In this document: piece after piece, positions 1-10,516 of the stretch
Layout: every line of letters starts with the position of its first letter
Numbering within the stretch: the first letter of the stretch is position 1
Assembly (NCBI GenBank): GCA_013398275.1
Contig: VZSE01008843.1
Location: forward strand, 1,046,072-1,110,071
DNA length: 64,000 bases
From: Promerops cafer
Lineage: Eukaryota > Chordata > Aves > Passeriformes > Nectariniidae
Reading direction: 5' to 3'
The notes under the pieces: generated by a model
What the model was told of the DNA's origin: nothing
Seen by the model: the letters and a program-made list of their open reading frames with translations, nothing else
The model's database searches: none
Position numbers and translations under genes: made by a program

Positions 1-1745
1 TGAGAGTTGTTAATGCAGCTGATTAACACCTCATCACAATTTCTAAGCCCTGCATTATACACTGTCTACTGAAGTATATCTCCTTTTTAAACATACATAA
101 AGAGGAATTTGGATGGGCTGAGAAGCTGAAACTTCATAGGAACATGGCAAATGAGCATTTTCTAGCACGGACTCCTTTGGAGAGCCTTTTGGATTACTCT
201 TAGGAGGCACTCAGGTCTCCTCTGGTGGGATGGGAAACCTAAATCTCAAACACATGTCTTCAGCTTGTCCTGCAATCTCTCATTTACTGCTGAGGTGCTG
301 AGGTGCACCTCAGCTGGTCACCGAGTGAATCCCAGAAACCCAGTCCAATCTCCTGAGCCCAGTTTCCGCCCACTCCTCCTGCAACACAGCTCTTGAGGAC
401 AGTCCTCAATTGCATGACTGCTCTGAATAACAAACATGCACAGAGAAGGGAAGACTTGTTTGGATTTGGCCTTATTTACTGTGTACCTTGCAGCAAATTC
501 TCTATGCAAGCCTAGTGAAGATCTCTACAAATATTTACTATTTTTTTATTATTATTATTGAGGGCCAAACTCAACAGGGAAAATAGTTTCTCAGTCTCTT
601 TCTTCACTTTTCAGCTTCGTGCATAAGAAAAGAAAATAAGAAAGAGAAGCAAGTGGCAGTGCTGGCTACTGCAGGTAACTGGCAGCCCATCAGGAGCCCC
701 AGTGTGGGGGATGCTAATGGGAGTGGGAGGTGCTGTGTTGGGCATGGAGGTGGCAGCAGATGGGCCCTGCTCCTGCAGAGTCTGTGAGCCCCAGCCCACC
801 CCTGCTGTAAGGCCACCCCACCCAATCCAGTCCCTGGCCAGGTAAACAACTGTCCTTCCCAAAATCTATTCTTCTCTTGTTCCTTTCTCTCCTTCCAAGC
901 TCTTCATTCCCTTTTGTTTTTCCTTTTCTATGTTGTGGACAAGTGCTGCTTTCAGCCCTGGGGTGCAGCTTGCTTCAAATTGGTTATAAATAATACTGAT
1001 GTCACTGGAAAATTGCATTTCTCCCCAAATTCAATTTTGTTCTCATCTCAGCTTTCTGTGCTTCTTTTTCCATCCTGCTCTGTTCTTCCTCTCTCTGTCA
1101 TGCTCACACACACCTTCCTCCCTCACACAGACACTGTACTGCTCTGTTTCAGCATGACTTTGTGGGAGGGAAGCAAAAAAATCTCTTTGAAAATTTTGAC
1201 TTGGGAAAAACAAATAAGCAATATCAACAGAAATAAATCATGTTAAGATAAAAAGTGTGATTCGGCTACAGCAAAATTATTCTGTTGCAGAAAGCAGTAT
1301 AGCCATCAATGGAGCTGAAAAACAAAAATCTGTATTTTCATGTAGGTTTGGGGAAGGTGGAACATTTCCTAGGCACTTTCTCTGCCTTTTGTGACCTGCA
1401 TGGTGAGATCTGCTGCTCTGTTGGCAGCAAACACCCATCACCCAGCAGGAGAGGGCACCAGCACACCAGGGCTGGCTGGGTCCTGCAGCTGCTCAAGGGC
1501 ATGGTCAAGGGCACAGCTGGCAGACCTGAATCTGGCCCACCATTCCACTGCTGCTATATCTTGCTATTTTCTAGACTCATCTCCTTGGTCCTGGAATTTC
1601 ATTTTCCCGTCAGTGTTTTTTTGGTGCACCCCAAAATTACATAATCTGTTCATTGTGGTTTTCCCATTCTGGCAGATTTCTAGCACATATAAGCAGTGGA
1701 TGCACAGCTGTTTCCTTGTGCCCTCATGCACCCCTCTTCTTTCAG
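1..1745. other. 5' flank or first introns of HHLA1
   Basis: No repeat or RNA gene was recognised. Apart from the doubtful exon at 1346-1402 I see no coding segment that fits HHLA1 and no signal-peptide exon. The promoter and first exon probably lie beyond the window start. Confidence 0.5.
1346..1402 (+). CDS. HHLA1: Doubtful upstream exon of HHLA1
   Basis: A 57-nt open segment lies between a TGTAG acceptor and a CATG|GTGAGA donor. It is phase 1 on both sides, so it joins in frame to the exon at 1746. It would encode a peptide starting GLGKVEHFLGTF. That loosely resembles the Gly/Lys...FL run I recall just before the ELPA block in human HHLA1. It has no signal peptide. The resemblance is weak and chance is possible. 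Confidence 0.27.
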
Positions 1746-1826
1746 AGCTGCCTGCAAAGACCCTGGACCTGGCTGCTATTAACCTGACAGAGCTGGTGAA
1801 TGGGATGCTGAGCACTGCACTCAGAG
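1746..1826 (+). CDS. HHLA1: HHLA1 exon, conserved N-terminal block
   Basis: The acceptor TTTCAG precedes the exon and the donor GAG|GTAATG follows it. It enters and leaves in phase 1. It encodes ELPAKTLDLAAINLTELVNG and following residues, with one N-glycosylation sequon (NLT). This block is among the most recognisable parts of HHLA1. Confidence 0.85.
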
Positions 1827-4800
1827 GTAATGGGACACGGCTGGGCAGGTCACAGCTGCCAGCCAGCAGTGCAGGAGAGAAGGCACTACAAGTGTTAGCA
1901 GGAGAAGCTGTAAACCTGTGCTGTCGGCCTCCAGAGTTGCTTCTAGGATCATGTTACCTTCATGAATTTATAATGCAGATGGCTGTCTACCCCAGAGAAC
2001 TTGGAAATTAGTGTGGGTTTATATATAGACACAATATAATTACTTGTGGGACGCCTTTCAAAAGTGCTTTCTAATCCCGTGTACATTTCAATTAAAAGAA
2101 AAACAAAATAAAAAAGAAGAAGCAATACAAATGATCTTTCCTTCAGTGGAAATGGGAATGGGCTGTGTGTGAGGCAGCTGTATCATACTGGCACCTCGGG
2201 AATCCTTTAGACACTAAATGAGCAGAGTCAAAACATGCTGTTCTCACAATTTGTTCCAAGCACTAATAGCATGGACCTGTGTTTCTGCAGGTTCCAAGAA
2301 ACTCTTCTCTTTGCTGAGCATCACCTCTTACAGCTCGTTCGCCTTCCACAAAGTGTCAGTCACCATTTACAACAGTGAGTGTTGGCATTTTGCTCCGCTC
2401 AGGAGCAGTTTCTCTCCTACAGCCTGTGCAACAAGACGCTGATTTTCTTCTCTATCTTTCCCTCCAGTCTCTAATGCAAAAAATATTGATCCTGGCAAGT
2501 TCCCTATGCACTACTGCTACTGTTTGAATAATGCGACAAATGACTTGACAGGTGGGTACACAAAGGAGGTTGGCAATTGCATGTGCTTAAGCTGAATTAT
2601 TTCCTTTGCAGCTGAAGGCTGTGGTCTGAATTCTGCAGACTTCATCCTTGTGACGCTGAGGTCAACAGCCATAACTCAGGATGAGTGGCTGCTCTAACTC
2701 CATGACCTCAGTCTCAGGTGGCTGCACCCAGCCAGTCAGTCTGGAATGGAGCCATCAGTCAAGTGACTGGCGTGGTCTGACTGGCAAAAGGCCTCCCTTT
2801 CCTCCTTGGAATACAAATTGCAGCACAGGAGAGACGACCAGCAATATATGATACCTCACCCTGGCCACTTTTTCTCTCCTGAGATAACCCACAGGAGATG
2901 AACAAGGGCTTCTCTGCACCAACAGATTCCAGCAACTTCAATGAGCCCAAGAGAAGCGAAAAGCAAGGACTAACATCTTCATAGAATGGTTGACTGGAGT
3001 AAATACTTTGGGGCAGACCCTTCACCTGATAATCCTCATTCACACCCCTGATTTCACAGAATTTAACATTTCAGAATGCATCTGAGTGTTTGGATTCTAT
3101 GACTGGTTAATGTAAGGCATCAAGAGTAGATCAGCAGCTACAGACCAGACTCCAAACCCTCTGTGCCACACGTGGTGACCCTGCACAAGCCACAGTGGCT
3201 TTCATGGCTTTCTCTGGACCCACACATCTCACAAGTCTTTACGGATAATTACCCAGTTTGCCTTGGAGAATAACAGAGAAACTTTAATCTTTCTGCTGCA
3301 ATTCCAGAATATCTTGGGGATTGGAGCATTCTCCAAAGCAGTAAAAATTCAGGGCTCAGGTCCGTCACTCCCTGAGTGAGAACAGTGACCTGTTACTGCT
3401 AGAAAGCACCACCACAACACCCCCAGCCATTTCCTGGGCTGACACCTGAATCATCAGTATGTCTGAGGCAGACCCCAGAGGAAAAATCCAATGCCTATTG
3501 GAAGGTCCTACACAGCAGACAGGCAATTACAGCAGGCAAAGCCTGCAAGCTTTAGATCTCCTTCTACGTTTAAGCAGACTAAGTAGAGCATTACTTTAAA
3601 ATGTTCTATTGAACAGATAAATTCCATTTAAGTTTGCTTTCAGACACACTGATGTCATTTTGGATATCATCTTTGAAATATACTGAAATATTCTGAAAGT
3701 ATTCTAGTGGTTTCTTCAGTCCATAGCAGCAAAAAATTTTAACCTTTAAAATATTTTAAACTTTGTCATGTATGAGCATATATCTAAAATATCATCACAT
3801 ATAAAAGTGAATTTTTGACTTGGCATACATGATAGGATATGTGTTTTCAATAATAAACTCTCTTTGTTGTCTAGATTTTACAGCTCTACTTGTTGATATC
3901 ATCGGAAACTCCACCAGTTCTATCACAGAAATTTTCAAATCCACTTCTATTCTCTCAGGTTTGCATTTCCTTTGAATGTTTATCATTGTCTTATCTGTCT
4001 CATTTACTCCTGGCATGAAAACAACCATAAAAATGTGGATAAAATCCTATTGCTCTTACTCAACAGCATTTTTTTTTTTTGCAACATGTGAAACAAGGTA
4101 CATATATAATTTGTATGTGTGTAATGTAGAGATGTACATGTTTCTGTGTTATGTTGTTTGAATTTTTTATAACTAATTACTAAAAATTGGTGCGTTTGAG
4201 AATTATTATTACATACTGATATTTTGAGCAATTCTGATTCACAGAGAATAAGTATGGGCTATTTTATCAGAAGATTTTTTTTTCTATATAAAAATACTTG
4301 TAACTTAGAATTTTAATTAGATATAAACTTTTTCCCTGAAGATACTAACATTTGGATTTGATGGTGGATTGAGTTTTTTGTCAAAAATTAGATCAGAAGG
4401 AACATACTTGGTCAGCTGCCATAACCACATGCCATTTTTTGTTTGTGTTTTCAACTGTTTAAGATAATTCCATTTAAGGAAAGCTGGTAACGATGTTCTC
4501 TTTTACTTTTTTTTGCCTTTCAGTGCGTCAGAGCAATGACTCTGATTGTATCTACATCTGTGTGATGGCAGGGCAAACAGGTAAAAGTTAAGATCATTCC
4601 ACCCAAAAATATTGCCCTAGTTTTCCTCAGTGATGATTTATACTGGAAACAAGCCTTTCTTGATATTTGTAAGCATTTCTATTGGCAGGGAAAAATCTGT
4701 CGGATTTCTTGGAAGTACTAGAAAAGTCTCCTGTTATTAATTACACATTTTCCAGTAACACATCATCTGACCTGGGTAAGTACATCCTGGGTAATAAAAG

Positions 4801-7800
4801 GAAACAGGAACCAGAGTGAAAATCATGTCCAGATAGCTCTTGCAATGAGTACTCCATCCTCATTAGTACTACTATAAATACGATTTTATTTTTTATTATT
4901 GCCTATATATTTGCATAGTATTATATATTTGATTAGAATAATATTTTATACTGTTGAAAATTTAATACAATAATTATATCATAAATGTAAGTAAATTTTA
5001 CAAACTTTTAAATTATTTGTTACAAGGTCTTTTGGTGGAGGAGCAGACAAAACCTGCTGGGATGAGAGCTTTTACAGAATTCAGCACTGGGCTGGGGAGG
5101 GTCTCTAGTGCTCTGTAATCTAACTGGGTGCCTTCCACAGCTCCCAGCACAAATGACCTCCTACCTTTACATGAATTACTTTCAGAGTGGAGGTGAATAC
5201 ATTCAGTCATTGTCCTGCGTGGTTCCTCCACCAAAACTGCTTTGCCAGTCTGAGCTGCACTTCAGGTGCTCACCTTCACTGTTGCCCATCACTATCTCCC
5301 ATTTCCAAAGATAGATTAATGCAGGCAGACTGAAATCAGTGGCAAGCTGTGTGTGCTGAAAGCTGTGGGATGTTTCTCTCCTTTTAAAAACAAACAAAAA
5401 AAGATGACACTTGGCCAAAAACCCCTTTAATTAGAAACAACAGCTGCTTCTATGGCAGCAGAATCTGATTTCTTTCCCTTTTCTCACACAATATGCAGTG
5501 GATAGTGAGTGTTCTAACCTTGTCTTCTCATACTTCCAAGACCTAGATTCAATTTTCTCAAGTTTTGTGAAATTTCAGGAAGATCCAAACAAGACACTGG
5601 GTTCATCAGCAGAACATGTTTGGACATTTAAATGTGAGCAAATATTGTCAGATCTAAATTTGTATTCCCCTTGATTAATGCCTTGACAAGTGATCATGTA
5701 TGTTTGCTGCACAGTTCACTGTGATGTTAACTCCAAATAAAGGGTAGCATAAAATTTCTCTGAATCAGCAGATGATGTCAGTAATGCATTGAAGAGCTGG
5801 AGGATAGAAAAACTTGTGAAAAGCCATTTTACCAGAAAAAAATAAGTTTTCTAAAGAGGAAGAGAAGAAGAGAAAAACTGGTTGTTTGTTTCCAACAAAA
5901 AATAAGATTATTTATACTATTTCCTTTTATTTTCTATGGTCATTATTTTTCCTGTATTATTCTCTATCTATTTCTTTATATGACATTCAGTTGTACTTCA
6001 GCATTTCATGAACTTTAGTACATTTAGCTTTGCTACAGGACTACAAGATAGAAAATGCTGCTCTGCCCCATTTTGGAAGCCCAAAAACAAGGCCTTGCAA
6101 CTGCTCACTTGTAGTAGAAATCAATAGAAATTCTAACCTTGACTTCATACCCCCTTGTCATTGCAGCTGCGTGTCTCTCCTACAAAATACCTGCATTTCC
6201 TGTAGTCAGTCTGCTGTCTTTTATAAATTTTTTTAATTTCCTAAACCACATGCCAACCTTTGTTATCTCTTATAGCTACGAGTGTTCTCAAACTGCAGCA
6301 TCTGCCCTTCAGTACCTGCCTGCTCACCTTTAAAAAGACAAGACCTTTCTCTCTTTCTAATGTAGTGAAGCAGTTCAGGAAATTAAGCACAAATTATGTG
6401 AAGAAAAAAACAAAACCCTGCAGGAACATCTCAGTTTCTTATTTGTTTATGAAAACTCACACATTAAAATGTTCCCATTTAAAATTTCAAACATTATTGG
6501 AGCTCCCTGTGTTTCCATATTTAAAACAAAATGGAGAAGTGCCTGCTCAAGGGCCAGAGGAGCACTCAAGGGGTAGATGGCATTTTCTGGGTGTATTTTA
6601 GGTATTATTCTCCCCCAGTGTGTTGCAGTTGCTGCTGCCGTGGGGCACCAGCACCCCCAGTGTGCTGGTGCCCTCTCTTTGTCTCTCTCTCTTCTCCAGC
6701 TACCAGGATCCCTCTTGCCCAGAAAGGGGGGGGAATCCCCACCACGAAGTTCCCACTGTGGCCAAAGACAGCTGGAGCCAAAGGATCGTGGTTTCCATCA
6801 CCCCACGTGGATGCTCCCAGGCCCCAAGGCATGGCCAGACCCCCTCTGAGCCCTGGGGGGAGCTTGGCCCCATCTCCAGCCCTGCATCTCCAGCCCAGCC
6901 CCAGTGAGTAGGGCCAGGAGCCCTGGACCTGCACTACCCCACTGCTGGGGGGTTTGGCCAAGTGTGTCTGAGGTGGAGGTTGGAGGGCCCTTCAGGGAGA
7001 CCCACTCTGGGTTACCAGTGAGTTGATTACTTTATTGAAGTCAAAATCAGCTATTGGTTCCCTCCTGCAGTTTCTTATCTTTAGGGAAAAACCCCGTCTT
7101 GCTTCCCACAAACACTTCTGCCACTTGGATCTTCCCTCACATTTAGCTCCAAATTTGGAGAGCAGACCCGTGAAAAAGCAATATAGAGATGCTTCTTTTG
7201 GTGTCCCCTAAACATGCCTTCTTGAAACCCTGCCCTTCCCTGGTCCACAGGCTATTCAAGTTCTGGTCAAGTACAGCCTTTGTTCCTGCTGTTTCATCCT
7301 GGCATTTTTATATGTCACTGGCAGTACTGGCTGAGGGACTCTGCCTGTTGAGCTGTCTCAGACACAGCAATTCTCCTCAGTAGACAGATAAATAATGAAT
7401 AAAAGGAAGGGTGTGTCTCTGTTCCCACAGCTGACATGTCCATGTTTTGGATGCAGACAGAGTCTCCACAAGAAGCCAGCAAACTGATGCAAACAGAGCC
7501 AGGTAAGACTGATCTGGGATAGCAACAAAGTGTGTCAGTTGGCACATGTATGAAATAGAAAGTAATATATAGAAATAGATGACTGATAATGTGTTTATAC
7601 ATCACTGTCTATGTAAGTGTTTATTAATGAACTGTGAGTTCAGGGTTAGTTTTTTATTCTTTTCTGCTGTTCCTTGAATCAACCTGCCTTTTTGTTTTAA
7701 GGTGTCAAAGCAAGTTCTATTCTTTTCCCTCCCCTTAGGTTTGCCTTCCACAGTACTGTCTATGCCACCTTCCTACAGACCTGGTGTGCCACTGAAACTT

Positions 7801-10472
7801 TACTCAGCTACCAGTAAGTAAATGCACGTCATGCAGCAGAAATAGCAGTATGTTAGAAAGTAATGCAAGATAGAAACATTCCCATGCAGAAAAAACCCCA
7901 CATGGTTAATTAGCTTGTGATAGTTTATGTATGTAAACCACCCAAAATGTCCAAGGGACTGCTTCCCATTTGTTTGTGAATTGTACACAACTGCAAATTC
8001 AAAACATAGATCATATTGGGGTGGTAGATTTAACATAGGTACTCTGTGTGGCAATTTTAGTGTTGATTGGTTATTGGAGAATTCATTCTTAAAAGTCATT
8101 CCAAAAGAAAATACCATGCTTTAAATCTCATCATAAATAAAATGATGAAACCAGCTCATGCCACATGAAACCCCCAGAATTGTTTTGAATTTACAATACT
8201 GCAAACTACTTCCTCAGCTAAAAAAGGATCATCATCAACTAGATTTTCATGAAAGTTCAGTTCTCATCTGCTTGTGTTTCTGTGTGGTGACTGTCTAAGA
8301 GAAACATAGATGCTGGGTAGTGCAAAGAAAACATATCAGCCTAACCCACAGGGATCTTCAATATCCTTTAGGCTTGATATTTTAGATAAAGCCAGAAGAG
8401 TCTAAGGAACTAAGATGCTGGGCAAATGACTTTGGTTTTCATGGTCATCTTTTTAGCTCTTATAATGCTATTTAATTCTGAAATCAGATTTAGTTTTCTC
8501 TCATCTTACTTCTGTTTAAAGAGCTCCAAATACCAGACTCCTCCTCTGGTGTGCAACACTACAGACCCTGGAGAACCTAGGATGTTTTGAAAAGGCTGGG
8601 AAACATGGATTTCAGTCAGATGGGCAAATTGGAGTCACCAAATGCCTCTCCATGAGAAACCATGGTGGCACAGGCTGCCTGCCTGATTCTGACAATCATA
8701 CATTTGGGGAAATAAATCCAACAGTGGGATCCCAAAGTAAGAAAGGGCATCCACATTGTTCTGAGGAATGACTCATTATTCCAATAATTCATTTCTTAAA
8801 TCACAGAAGTGGGTGGCAATTAATAAAACATGTAAATGTGCATGTTAGAGCATGCAGGGAGGGATATTTTGAGTCTAAATCATTCACAGTAACCATTACA
8901 TTGCTTTTCACTGGCAGCAAAATTTAATCTCAGTGTCACCGGGATGTGATATTGAATTAATAAAAGAACTGTCTGTTTACTGCAAAAGTTGGTCACTTCA
9001 CTGCCCCTGACAATAATGTGGCAATTTGAAACACACGGGAGGAAATCTCAGTATTTCCACAGCACAGGAGCTGTGGAGCTGTGTTCTTGCCTTTTCTGGT
9101 CTCTTTACTAATTCAGTTTCTTAAGAAAGAGAATTTTTAGATAAGAAAGTTCTGAAATAAATTCCTACTTTTAATTATCTTTATGAGCTTATGTACTGAA
9201 CACAAAAAAAATACATTTCACAGTAGAAATTTATTACAGAAGAGGTATAAAGCATTGCTATGAATGGGTGAACATTTAAATTTCAATTATATGATGTGAA
9301 TATACTATGCAATCAAAAATTAAATAGAAAATTAATTGAAAAATAATTTCATCATTAAACACATATAGAATTATGCAAATACAGTGCTAATTTAAAGTGA
9401 TTGTCAAAAATGAAAACCCAATCAATTTCCTTAGCTTTTAGCATTTTTGTTTGATTTTTCTTTCCCACATAGATGACTCCAAATTGAAAATGCCATCATT
9501 CAATTTTCAGCTAGATAAAACTGAATTTCTGCTGGCAAAACACATAGCTCGAGTAAAGCATTTAATACCTGGTTGGCAGGATAGGAGGACCCACTTCTGC
9601 AGAGGCTGAAATTCGTAGGAGGGTGGCCTTCAGCAAGTGTTAATTATTCATTAATGTTATTATTTCTCATCAATTTTAACATTACTTTTGAGGGACAACT
9701 TATATTAGAACCTCATTGCCCCATGCTCTGATGTTTGGTTATTAACATGAAGTGTGTTTACTTAAGCAAGGAATCATTAATTTTTAACTTACTCCATGTA
9801 GGAAAATATCAAGGTTTGTCAAATGCTATTAAGTGGACAAAGCCTAATGACATTTATGTGAAATTGCTGGGGTGAAGAGAAATGGGTGTCCCTCTTGCCC
9901 ATCTCTGGATAATTACACCCGATATTTGTGTAGTGCCTTTGACACACAACTGGTTTTCAGAGCAGCCTGTGAGTTTGGGAGCTGCCAGTGTCTGTGCCTT
10001 ACTCCTCACCTACTCCTGCTGTCTTGGTCAAGTGCTGCCAGGAGAGAAACAGTTTCATAGCAATCTCTTTCAGGTTGGCAGAGCCTTGATTTTCCTTCTG
10101 CCTGAGAATGCCATTCTATATTAAATTTCTTGTCAGCACTAGATGACTCAAGCTTATTTCAACAGAACTTCATTAGTCCAAATTTAACCTTCATAACCTC
10201 TGCTATCACATAACATAGCTTATTTAGCCCAGAGCTAAAAAGTATGTAAGACATATGAACCTGAAAATGCAATTACACTGTCTAAGGGGATTATACTCAG
10301 CAGGTAAGGCAGTTTATCCACACATGGCCAAAGCCTGCTGCTGGTTACACAAAAATGAAAAAAATAGTTTACAATCACACCACAGCTGCCCTCTCCTTCC
10401 TTCCTTCCTTCCTTCCTTCCTTCCTTCCTTCCTTCCTTCCTTCCTTCCTTCCTTCCTTCCTTCCTTCCTTTT

Positions 10473-10516
<44 letters not shown>

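Noticed and set aside
1391..2011. 206-residue continuous open frame
   Set aside because: Only 1746-1826 resembles HHLA1 and is bounded by splice sites; the rest is intron read-through.
6168..6335. Open segment after CATTGCAG in HHLA1
   Set aside because: It is open in phase but reaches a stop with no convincing donor.
8600..8733. Possible HHLA1 exon in the long intron
   Set aside because: Splice-like ends exist but the frame required by phase 1 contains a stop.
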